Below are positions 49,460 through 56,789 of a stretch of 64,000 nt of DNA, in pieces. Made by a program: the position numbers and the translations under genes. The DNA is taken from assembly GCF_019218265.1 (NCBI RefSeq), contig NZ_JAHUZE010000005.1, positions 1 through 64,000 on the forward strand, read 5' to 3'. Source of the DNA: Maritimibacter dapengensis (GTDB lineage: Bacteria; Pseudomonadota; Alphaproteobacteria; Rhodobacterales; Rhodobacteraceae). The notes below the pieces were generated by a model that did not search any database, was not told the DNA's origin, and worked only from the letters and a program-made list of their open reading frames with translations. How positions within the stretch are numbered: position 1 is the stretch's first letter; every line of letters begins with the position of its first letter.

Positions 49460-50674
49460 ATGACCACTCAAAGTGAGGCTATCGCGGCTGATCTGGAAGC
49501 CATCAGGGCGAACTATTCTTTGACTGATGAGCAAAGCCAGATCGTCGATCACGTGGATCGGGTATCGCGCGAGGTGCTGCACCCGCTGCAGGCGCGCATG
49601 GATGACGAGGAATGGTGGCCCGATGATCTGTTCAAGCAGATGGGCGAGCTGGGCCTGCTGGGGATTACCGCGCCGGAGGAGCTGGGCGGATCGGGGCAGA
49701 ACGAGTTCACCCAGGCGCTGGTGTCCGAGGTGATTTCGAAGTGGAACCCGGCTGTGGGCCTCTCGCACGGGGCGCATGACAACCTGTGCCTGAATAACCT
49801 GCTGCGCAACGGCTCCGAAGAGCAGGTGAAGAAATACGTGCCGGGCCTTTGCTCGGGCGAGCTCGTCGGTGCTTTGGGCCTGACCGAACCGGGTGCGGGA
49901 TCCGATGCGCTCGGATCCATGGCCACCACTGCCCGCCGCGACGGTGATGATTATGTCATCAACGGCTCGAAGATTTACATCACCAACGGCCCCATTGCCG
50001 ATGTGATCCTGCTTTATGCCAAAACCGACAAGTCGAAGGGCGCCAAGGGCATTTCTGCTTTCATCATCGAGACGGACAATCCCGGTTTCAAGGTGGCGCA
50101 AAAGCTTGACAAAATGGGCTTTCGCGGCTCGCCAACCGGAGAACTGGTGTTTGAGGATTGCCGCGTACCCGCATCCGCCATGGTTGGACCGGAAAACACC
50201 GGCGTTTCGGTGGTAATGAGCGGGTTGGATCTGGAGCGTGCTATGGTTGCCTCAGTCTGCGTTGGCATGGCCGAACGCGCCCTGGAACTAGGGCTGGAAT
50301 ACGCCAAGATTCGCGAACAATTCGGCAAACCGATTGCAAGTTTCCAGATGATGCAGTCGAAACTGGCCGAGATCTACACCGAGGTCGAAACCGCGCGCGC
50401 ATTCGGTTATCGGGCACTGGCCGCCTGTACGGGCCTACCAAAAGGGGCCGGGGGCCGTGGCGAAATCCACAAACTGACCGCGGCGGCCTGTCTTTACGCA
50501 GGCGAGGCATTCAACAAGGCGGTGACCGAAGCCTGTCATATTCATGGTGGCTCTGGCTACATGCAGGACACCGAGATCAACCGGCTGTTCCGCGCCAACA
50601 AATTGTTGGAGATCGGCGCGGGAACAAGCGAAGTCCGCAAGATCATCATTGCCGAAGAACTTTTGCGCGCCTGA
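49460..50674 (+). CDS. Acyl-CoA dehydrogenase (isovaleryl/long-chain type) 1
   Basis: 404-residue FAD dehydrogenase: ALGLTEPGAGSDALGSM (residues 138-154), YVINGSKIYITNGPIAD and CHIHGGSGYMQDTEINRL. The base is predicted to be Glu259 in SGLDLERAMVAS; the medium-chain Glu position is Gly (EIGAGTSEV). ATG 49460 has GGGAGG upstream and replaces the longer frame. It is about 60% similar by eye to the next gene, so the pair looks like a tandem duplication or two subunits. Confidence 0.9.
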   Translation: MTTQSEAIAADLEAIRANYSLTDEQSQIVDHVDRVSREVLHPLQARMDDEEWWPDDLFKQMGELGLLGITAPEELGGSGQNEFTQALVSEVISKWNPAVGLSHGAHDNLCLNNLLRNGSEEQVKKYVPGLCSGELVGALGLTEPGAGSDALGSMATTARRDGDDYVINGSKIYITNGPIADVILLYAKTDKSKGAKGISAFIIETDNPGFKVAQKLDKMGFRGSPTGELVFEDCRVPASAMVGPENTGVSVVMSGLDLERAMVASVCVGMAERALELGLEYAKIREQFGKPIASFQMMQSKLAEIYTEVETARAFGYRALAACTGLPKGAGGRGEIHKLTAAACLYAGEAFNKAVTEACHIHGGSGYMQDTEINRLFRANKLLEIGAGTSEVRKIIIAEELLRA

Positions 50675-50687
50675 GGGGGACGAGACA

Positions 50688-51887
50688 ATGAACAAGCAAC
50701 TGCGCAACGACACCGCTCTGCCAACACATTTCATGACGGACGAACAGCAGGCCCTGGCCGATCAGGCCGGCAAGTTCTTCATGTCCGAATTCCACCATCT
50801 GAATGCGGAAATGGACGATACTGATGACCTGCCGTCTTCGGTTTTCCCCAAGCTGGGCGAAATGGGCTATCTGGGACTGAACGTGCCGCCGGAATTCGGC
50901 GGCGCTGGTTTGGATTTCACCTCGGCCTGCATCATCACCGAACAGCTGTCGCGGGCCTCTGCCGCGATTGGGCTGACTCATGTGGCGCATGACAATTTGT
51001 GCGTCAACAACATCTATCGCAACGCCAATGACGATCTGCGCCGAAAATACCTGCCAGGTCTGTGCAACGGAACGCTGATCGGCGCCCTGGGTCTGACCGA
51101 ACCCGGCGCGGGGTCTGATGCGCTTGGCTCGATGCGGACCACGGCCAAAAAGGATGCCGACGACTACATCCTGAACGGCGCCAAGATCTACATCACCAAT
51201 GGGCCGATTGCCGATCTGGTGCTGGTCTATGCCAAGACATCGCCCGAAAAAGGGGCCAAGGGCATTTCCGCCTTTATCGTGGAAACCGACACGCCCGGTT
51301 TCAAGGTGGCGCAGAAGCTCAACAAGATGGGATTCCGCGGCTCGCCGACGGGCGAACTGGTATTCGAAGATTGCCGTGTTCCGGCCAGAAACATGGTCGG
51401 CAAGCTGGATGGCGGGGTTGCCGTTACCATGTCCGGACTTGATCTGGAACGTGCCATCGTCTGTTTCAACGCTCTGGGCATTGCGCAGCGGGCGCTGGAT
51501 ATTTCCATCGACTACGCCAAGACACGCCAGCAATTCGGCAAACCGATCGCCAGTTTTCAGATGGTTCAGGCGATGCTGGCCGACATGTATACGCAGATCG
51601 AGGCCGCGCGGAGCCTGTCCTTGCGCACCGCTGCCATGTGTGAAGGCCTCGAAGAGGGCGAAGGCGGGCGCGGCGAAATCCACAAGCTCACCGCTGCGGC
51701 GATCTACAAGGCCGCTGAGGCGACATCCTTCGTGCTGGACAAAGCTGTCCAGATTCACGGCGGCTCGGGTTACATGCGTGATACAGAAGTGAACCGGCTG
51801 TACCGGACCGGTCGCGTGCTTGAGGTCGGCGCAGGCACCCAGGAGGTTCGCAAACTCATCATTTCTGGCGAATTGCTGAAGAATTAG
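50688..51887 (+). CDS. Acyl-CoA dehydrogenase (isovaleryl/long-chain type) 2
   Basis: 399-residue paralogue of the preceding dehydrogenase. Motifs LGLTEPGAGSDALGSM, YILNGAKIYITNGPIAD, SGLDLERAIVC (predicted base Glu254) and VQIHGGSGYMRDTEVNRL. The start is ATG 50688, 14 bases after the previous stop, with AGGGGGACGAGA upstream. Distinct chain-length preferences, or alpha/beta pairing as in heteromeric steroid-type dehydrogenases, are possible; both copies keep a catalytic Glu, which argues for two active enzymes. Confidence 0.9.
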   Translation: MNKQLRNDTALPTHFMTDEQQALADQAGKFFMSEFHHLNAEMDDTDDLPSSVFPKLGEMGYLGLNVPPEFGGAGLDFTSACIITEQLSRASAAIGLTHVAHDNLCVNNIYRNANDDLRRKYLPGLCNGTLIGALGLTEPGAGSDALGSMRTTAKKDADDYILNGAKIYITNGPIADLVLVYAKTSPEKGAKGISAFIVETDTPGFKVAQKLNKMGFRGSPTGELVFEDCRVPARNMVGKLDGGVAVTMSGLDLERAIVCFNALGIAQRALDISIDYAKTRQQFGKPIASFQMVQAMLADMYTQIEAARSLSLRTAAMCEGLEEGEGGRGEIHKLTAAAIYKAAEATSFVLDKAVQIHGGSGYMRDTEVNRLYRTGRVLEVGAGTQEVRKLIISGELLKN

Positions 51888-51896
51888 GGGCGGAAC

Positions 51897-52751
51897 ATGA
51901 GCGAAGCGAAATCAAGGCGTTACGCGTCGGATCTCATGGCGGGCCAGGTTGCCCTGGTCACGGGGTCCGGATCTGGAATGGGCCGGGCGACGGCGATCGA
52001 AATGGCCGCTTGCGGGGCCAGGCTTGCGCTGTTCGCGCGCCGCGAAGAGCCGCTGGAAGAGACCGCCGAAATGATCCGGGCGGCGGGGGGCGAGGCCTTT
52101 GTCGTGCCCGGAGACACCCGCGACGAAGACAGTATCGAAGCTGCGATGGGGCGGATCAAGGACCACTATGGGCAGTTGGATGTTTTGGTGAACAATGCCG
52201 GCGGCCAGTATATCGCGGCCGCCCGCGATATCACCAACAAGGGCTTCGAAGCCGTGATCCGCAACAACCTGATCGGGTCTTGGCAGATGACCCGGGCAGC
52301 GGCGGATCACTTCATGTACGACAATGGTGGATCGGTTGTGTTTGTCACCGCCATCTCGGCGCGCACCGCGCTTACCGGCTTTACACACACCGTCGCCGCC
52401 CGCGCCGGTGTAACGGGCATGATGAAAACGCTGGCCGCCGAATGGGGCGAGTACGGCATCCGGCTGAACTGTGTCGCGCCGGGCACGATCAAGACCGATG
52501 CGCTTGGCCGCTATCCGATTCCGCCGGAACAGTGGAAAAAGCTGAACCGCTCGGTGCTAAACCGGATGGGGGCGGCCGAGGACATCGCAGGCACGATCAT
52601 TTTCCTGGCCTCGAAACTTGGCGGTTTCATCACCGGAGAAGACATTTATGTAGACGGCGGTGAGACCTTGCATATGGGTCATGACGCGCGGGACATGATC
52701 AACCCCGCGATGTTCGAGAAACGCGAACGGGGAGATGGCAAGAATGAGTAA
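51897..52751 (+). CDS. SDR oxidoreductase (2,4-dienoyl-CoA reductase/AtuG-like)
   Basis: 284-residue short-chain dehydrogenase: VTGSGSGMGRATAIEMA (residues 20-36), VNNAGGQYIAAARDI and an atypical active site. The usual YxxxK is replaced: after VFVTAISARTALTGFTHTVAARAG no Tyr-x3-Lys is seen. VNNAGGQY plus the lost Tyr is characteristic of peroxisomal 2,4-dienoyl-CoA reductase/trans-2-enoyl reductase-like SDRs. It follows the dehydrogenases by nine bases and overlaps the next gene. Reduction of a dienoyl intermediate is a reasonable inference. Confidence 0.82.
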   Translation: MSEAKSRRYASDLMAGQVALVTGSGSGMGRATAIEMAACGARLALFARREEPLEETAEMIRAAGGEAFVVPGDTRDEDSIEAAMGRIKDHYGQLDVLVNNAGGQYIAAARDITNKGFEAVIRNNLIGSWQMTRAAADHFMYDNGGSVVFVTAISARTALTGFTHTVAARAGVTGMMKTLAAEWGEYGIRLNCVAPGTIKTDALGRYPIPPEQWKKLNRSVLNRMGAAEDIAGTIIFLASKLGGFITGEDIYVDGGETLHMGHDARDMINPAMFEKRERGDGKNE

Positions 52752-53547
52752 ACACCCAGTCCTTCTGGAGATTTCCGGCAGGATCGCCACGGTTACGCTG
52801 AACGATCCCGAGCGGCGCAACCCGGTCACCGGAAACGACATGATCGCTGCCCTTCTGGAGACCTTCGCCAAGGTGCAGGCCGATCCTCAGGTCAGCGTGA
52901 TGATCCTGACCGGCGCCGACCCGGCCTTTTGTGCCGGCGGCGACATCAAGGAAATGAACGATCCCGACAGCGTGTTCCGCAAGGAGCCGCTGGCGGCGGC
53001 GCAGAGCTATGTTGATGGGGTGCAGCGGCTGCCGCTTGCGCTCTACAACATGGATATTCCGACCATCGCCGCAGTCAACGGCCCGGCGGTGGGCGCGGGG
53101 TGCGACCTGACCATGATGTGCGACATGCGCATCGCGTCGGAAAAAGCAAGGTTCGGCGAAGTGTTTCTGAATCTCGGAATCATTCCGGGCGATGCGGGCA
53201 GCTGGTTCCTGTTGCGTCGTCTGGGCCACCAGAAGGCCGCCGATCTGACCTTCTCAGGGCGCATGGTCGAGGCCAAGGAAGCGCTGGAGCTTGGTATGGT
53301 GCTTGAACTTGTGCCTCATGAAAAATTGATGGAACGGGCCCGCGAACGGGCCGCTGTCATCGCCGCGAAACCGCCGCGCGCGGTGCGGGTCGCCAAGCGT
53401 CTGATGCGCAATGCCGAACGGATGGACCTGCCGGATTTTCTGAATTCCGCGGCGGCCTATCAGGCGCTCATGCATCAGACCGAAGACCACCACGAGGCGG
53501 TTGCTGCGTTCGTCGAAAAACGAAAACCCAATTTCACGGGGCGTTAA
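52744..53547 (+). CDS. Enoyl-CoA hydratase/isomerase family protein
   Basis: 267-residue crotonase. GADPAFCAGGDIKEMNDPDS and VNGPAVGAGCDLTMMCDMRIAS are the oxyanion-hole segments. FLNLGIIPGDAGSWFLLRRLG follows, where GDAGSWFL carries the acidic catalytic region. The terminus is FVEKRKPNFTGR. ATG 52744 is chosen over 52735 for a better-spaced GGGGAG. The gene overlaps the SDR by eight bases. It is likely a beta-oxidation hydratase of the same pathway. Confidence 0.87.
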   Translation: MSKHPVLLEISGRIATVTLNDPERRNPVTGNDMIAALLETFAKVQADPQVSVMILTGADPAFCAGGDIKEMNDPDSVFRKEPLAAAQSYVDGVQRLPLALYNMDIPTIAAVNGPAVGAGCDLTMMCDMRIASEKARFGEVFLNLGIIPGDAGSWFLLRRLGHQKAADLTFSGRMVEAKEALELGMVLELVPHEKLMERARERAAVIAAKPPRAVRVAKRLMRNAERMDLPDFLNSAAAYQALMHQTEDHHEAVAAFVEKRKPNFTGR

Positions 53548-53559
53548 AGGAAAGATCGC

Positions 53560-54042
53560 ATGTCAGACATCACCCAAAAGAAGATGGAGCAAATCGCGCA
53601 GATGTGGAATGCGCGCGGCAAGGGTCTGATAACGCATATGGCGCTTGAGATCGAAGAGGTCTCGACCGAACGTGTTCGGGTTCGGATGCCGTTCAATCCG
53701 GACTTTTGCGTCGATGCGGAACAATCGCTGCTCCACGGTGGTATCCTGACGGCACTTCTGGACAGTGTCTTTGGACTGGCGAACTTTGTTGCCATCGAAG
53801 GCGTCAGTACCATGGCCACTCTTGACCTCAGAGTTGATTACCTGCGCCCGGCCCGTTCGCGCGCGGATGTCATCGTTCAAGCGCATTGTTTTCGCAAGAC
53901 CCGCCACATCGCCTTCAATTCCGGCAGCGTCTGGTTCGCGGGCCATGAGGATGCTGAAATAGCCAGGGGAACCGCCTCGTTTGCATTGACGCGCGGCGAA
54001 ACCAGCCTGTTTGACGCAATGACAAAAGGAAAAACCTCGTGA
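53560..54042 (+). CDS. PaaI-family (hotdog) thioesterase 1
   Basis: 160-residue hotdog-fold protein. Core: VRVRMPFNPDFCVDAEQSLLHGGILTALLDSVFGLANF, with the HGG loop and the Asp of ALLDSV, then TLDLRVDYLRPAR. It is likely an acyl-CoA thioesterase or salvage enzyme releasing CoA from stalled intermediates. The stop overlaps the start of a second hotdog gene (TGATG), so the two may form a heteromer. Confidence 0.85.
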   Translation: MSDITQKKMEQIAQMWNARGKGLITHMALEIEEVSTERVRVRMPFNPDFCVDAEQSLLHGGILTALLDSVFGLANFVAIEGVSTMATLDLRVDYLRPARSRADVIVQAHCFRKTRHIAFNSGSVWFAGHEDAEIARGTASFALTRGETSLFDAMTKGKTS

Positions 54043-54443
54043 TGGACGTGCAAACTGTCAATGCCAATGTTTCCCGGGTGCCGTTCTTCCGATTTCTCAA
54101 CTTTGAGGTCAGAAGTCTAGACAGTCTCCATGCTGAGGCGGAGATGACCTTTGATGACCCCCATATCGGTAACCCGATCATGGAGTACTACCATGGCGGC
54201 ATAATCGCGAGTTTTATGGAGGCCACTGCCGCCATCGCGGTACAGCCCGATTTCGCCGACGTTCCGGCCAAGCCGATCAACCTGACCGTCGATTACCTCA
54301 GACCCGGTGTGAAGGGACCGCTTTTTGCGCGCGCTAACGTCACGCGCAAAGGCAAGCGGATGGCAAGCGTCAGCGTGCTCAGCTGGCAGACGGATCGGGA
54401 AAAGGCGGTTGCCGAAGGGCTGTATCACTTCCTTCTGGTCTGA
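54042..54443 (+). CDS. PaaI-family (hotdog) thioesterase 2
   Basis: 133-residue hotdog-fold protein: AEMTFDDPHIGNPIMEYYHGGIIASFMEATAAIAV (HGG loop, Glu in FMEAT as the catalytic acid) and INLTVDYLRPGVKGPLFARANVTRKGKRMASV. ATG 54042 is preferred to the GTG just before it. It is the last gene of the dehydrogenase operon, and its 3' end overlaps the convergent tandem TetR gene by 19 bases. Confidence 0.85.
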   Translation: MDVQTVNANVSRVPFFRFLNFEVRSLDSLHAEAEMTFDDPHIGNPIMEYYHGGIIASFMEATAAIAVQPDFADVPAKPINLTVDYLRPGVKGPLFARANVTRKGKRMASVSVLSWQTDREKAVAEGLYHFLLV

Positions 54444-55825
54444 CCGGGGCAACCGCTTTCAGGGCTACCTTGTCCTGTGGACGGGGCCGCTTCCCGGTTA
54501 CAAATGCCTTCCAGTAACAGATAGATGAGCATGCTGGAGAATTCAGGCAGTGATAGATATCCTTCCACTCCTGCCTTGTTCGGGTCGAACCATTCCACCG
54601 TCCAGTTTAAGGCACCCAACATCACCTGGCGCAAGGGGACGATCTTGATATCCGACCGTATGGCACCGTCGTCCTGAGCTTCACGGAGTATCCGATCCCA
54701 GAGTTTTCCATACTCATGGCGAATACCCCTGTGCCTCTCCCTGAAATGATTGGGGAGCATTCCATAGCTTCTGATATTCGCCGAGGTGAATTCACTTGCC
54801 TTGAAGAGGAAATCCAGGTGCGCCCAGATTGCAGTCGCTATCTTGGCGTGATGATCGTACGGGGCATCGAATTTCCGAACGGCGGCTTCGACACCTGATA
54901 GCAAGTCCCTCAGTCCGGCGTTTAGAACTTCGTCAACGATCGCTTCTTTGGAGTTGAAATGGTAATAGACGCTGCCCGCTTTCATGTCCGCTTCTTCCGC
55001 GATCTTTCTCAGCGTGGTCGCCTTGTAGCCATTGTCCCTCAGAACGCGCGCTGCGGCCTTTAGAATTTCTGCACGGGTCTTAGCCGCCTTGCTGTCGGGA
55101 TCCGGGGTTTTGGCGGGAGTGGCGGGGCACAGCTTCAAGCCTTCGGTACCCGCCTTGCGATGTGGACACATTCCGTCAAGTATCAGCTTACTCATTCGTT
55201 CCGCGAGGATGCGCACCGGATACTTGTCGACATCGTACCATTCTACGGTCCAGTTCATGGCACTCAGGATGAACTGGCGGATCACAGCAGTGGATATGTC
55301 GCTTCGAAGGTGGCCGGCGCGTTTGGCGTCATTCAGGAATTTGCCCCAGGCCCCTGCATATGATGCACGCAATTCGCGATGCGGGGCGCGTGTTTCGTCC
55401 GACAACATCGGATAGTTCCGAATATTGGCTGACGTGAAGTCGCTGTCGGTCAAGAGATAGGTCAGATGTGTTTCAATCAGCAGTCCGAAAGTCTTGCGAA
55501 AATCCTCCGAACTTGTCGGTGCCGACCGAACAATTTCACTGACCGCCTGATATAGTTGACGGACGCCAAGATCGAGAACTTCGCTCAGAATCTGGTCCTT
55601 GGATTGAAAATGATAATAAATGCTGCCGGCCTCAATGCCAGCTTCCTGCGCGATGTCGCGCATAGTCGTTGCGTGATAGCCTTCATACCGAAAAAGTCGC
55701 GCGGCCACAGCGAGTATGGCTTCGCGGGTCCTCTCCGACTTGCTTAGATCGTCATTCACTATCCTGGTATCTTCAATCTGTCGTGCCATCCAGTGTCGAT
55801 ACTTGTCGTAGATGAGGCTGTCCAT
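54425..55825 (-). CDS. Tandem (double) TetR-family regulator
   Basis: 466-residue protein with two complete TetR repressors in one chain. Unit 1 (residues about 28-220) has HTH TTMRDIAQEAGIEAGSIYYHF and ligand-domain motifs DFTSANIRNYPML and NWTVEWYD. Unit 2 (about 245-445) repeats them as TTLRKIAEEADMKAGSVYYHF, EFTSANIRSYGML and NWTVEWFD. A linker of about 25 residues with Pro and Lys joins them. TetR proteins act as dimers, so this may be a covalent dimer or may bridge two sites. There is no stop or frameshift between units. ATG 55825 is ten bases from a perfect CTAACA palindrome. Confidence 0.88.
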   Translation of the reverse strand: MDSLIYDKYRHWMARQIEDTRIVNDDLSKSERTREAILAVAARLFRYEGYHATTMRDIAQEAGIEAGSIYYHFQSKDQILSEVLDLGVRQLYQAVSEIVRSAPTSSEDFRKTFGLLIETHLTYLLTDSDFTSANIRNYPMLSDETRAPHRELRASYAGAWGKFLNDAKRAGHLRSDISTAVIRQFILSAMNWTVEWYDVDKYPVRILAERMSKLILDGMCPHRKAGTEGLKLCPATPAKTPDPDSKAAKTRAEILKAAARVLRDNGYKATTLRKIAEEADMKAGSVYYHFNSKEAIVDEVLNAGLRDLLSGVEAAVRKFDAPYDHHAKIATAIWAHLDFLFKASEFTSANIRSYGMLPNHFRERHRGIRHEYGKLWDRILREAQDDGAIRSDIKIVPLRQVMLGALNWTVEWFDPNKAGVEGYLSLPEFSSMLIYLLLEGICNREAAPSTGQGSPESGCPGQTRRK

Positions 55826-55834
55826 TGCAATTAA

Positions 55835-55848
55835 TCTAACAACTGTTA
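55835..55848. promoter_or_regulatory. Island operator site 5 (tandem TetR / SDR divergent promoters)
   Basis: CTAACAACTGTTAG is a perfect palindrome. With flanks it becomes the 22-bp repeat TAATCTAACA-AC-TGTTAGATTA (55831-55852). It lies between the tandem TetR start (55825) and the SDR start (55915), so control of both and autoregulation are likely. Confidence 0.8.
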
Positions 55849-55914
55849 GATTACATCGGAGAGAGTGTCGAATCAAGCTCTTTTCAAGGTGCAACGGAAG
55901 AGGAGGACCTCCAC

Positions 55915-56676
55915 ATGCGAGGGTTGAGTGGAAAACGGGTCGTCGTGACCGGCGGTGGGAGCGGCATTGGCCGAGCGGTTTGCGAACGGTTCGGCGCGGA
56001 GGGTGCCGAAGTCGCCGTTTTCGATCTGAACAAAGCCGGAGCGGATGAAACCGCCAAACTAATCACTGAATCCGGCGGAAAAGCGACTGCATTTCAGGCG
56101 GATATCACCGATCGCGCACAGGTCGACAAGGCCGTCGCCGAGTTCGAATCCGGCGGACCGATTGATGTGCTGGTGAACAACGCGGGCTGGGACGTGATCA
56201 AACCGTTCCTCGACACCGATCCCGACCTTTGGAAAAAGGTCATCGACATAAATCTTTACGGTCCGCTGAATATGCATCACGCGGTGCTTCCGGGCATGGT
56301 CAAGAACGGCGGCGGCCGTGTGGTCAACATCGCGTCCGACGCCGGACGCGTCGGATCATCCGGCGAAGCCGTGTATTCGGCCTGCAAGGGTGGCATCATC
56401 TCGTTCACCAAAACCGTAGCGCGCGAACTGGCGCGTAAAGGTATTCAATTGAATGCGGTCGCCCCCGGCCCGACCGATACGCCGCTGTTCGCTCAGGTTG
56501 CCGAGGGCGAGGCCGGTCAAAAGATCGCCGAAGGTCTCAAGCGGGCGATTCCGATGAAGCGTCTTGCGCAGCCGACGGATTACCCTGGCATCATCTGCTT
56601 CCTGTCGTCGGACGACGCAGGGTTCATTACCGGCCAGGTGATTTCGGTTTCGGGCGGCCTGTCCATGCACGGTTAA
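55915..56676 (+). CDS. SDR oxidoreductase
   Basis: 253-residue short-chain dehydrogenase with VTGGGSGIGRAVCERFG (residues 11-27), VNNAGWDVIKPFL, VVNIASDAGRVGSSGEAVYSACKGGIISFTKTVA (catalytic Ser, Tyr and Lys) and the C-terminal SDDAGFITGQVISVSGGLSMHG. The pattern is that of 3-hydroxyacyl-CoA or 2-hydroxycyclohexanecarboxyl-CoA dehydrogenases. GAGGAGG precedes ATG 55915. It is the first gene after operator 5 and is followed by a strong stem-loop. Confidence 0.88.
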   Translation: MRGLSGKRVVVTGGGSGIGRAVCERFGAEGAEVAVFDLNKAGADETAKLITESGGKATAFQADITDRAQVDKAVAEFESGGPIDVLVNNAGWDVIKPFLDTDPDLWKKVIDINLYGPLNMHHAVLPGMVKNGGGRVVNIASDAGRVGSSGEAVYSACKGGIISFTKTVARELARKGIQLNAVAPGPTDTPLFAQVAEGEAGQKIAEGLKRAIPMKRLAQPTDYPGIICFLSSDDAGFITGQVISVSGGLSMHG

Positions 56677-56682
56677 AACGCT

Positions 56683-56714
56683 GGCAGCAGCGCCGGACTC
56701 AAGGCGCTGCTGCC
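56683..56714 (+). terminator. Stem-loop after the SDR gene
   Basis: Perfect 12-bp arms GGCAGCAGCGCC / GGCGCTGCTGCC with an eight-base loop, six bases past the stop. Without a T-run it may act as a partial terminator or mRNA-stabilizing hairpin between the SDR and synthetase genes. Confidence 0.55.
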
Positions 56715-56789
56715 ATACCGTGCCAAGAGTTACCTCCCCGACTGGCCGCGCCTTATATGCGGCCCTTTTTCATTCTAGAAAGGTTGCGA

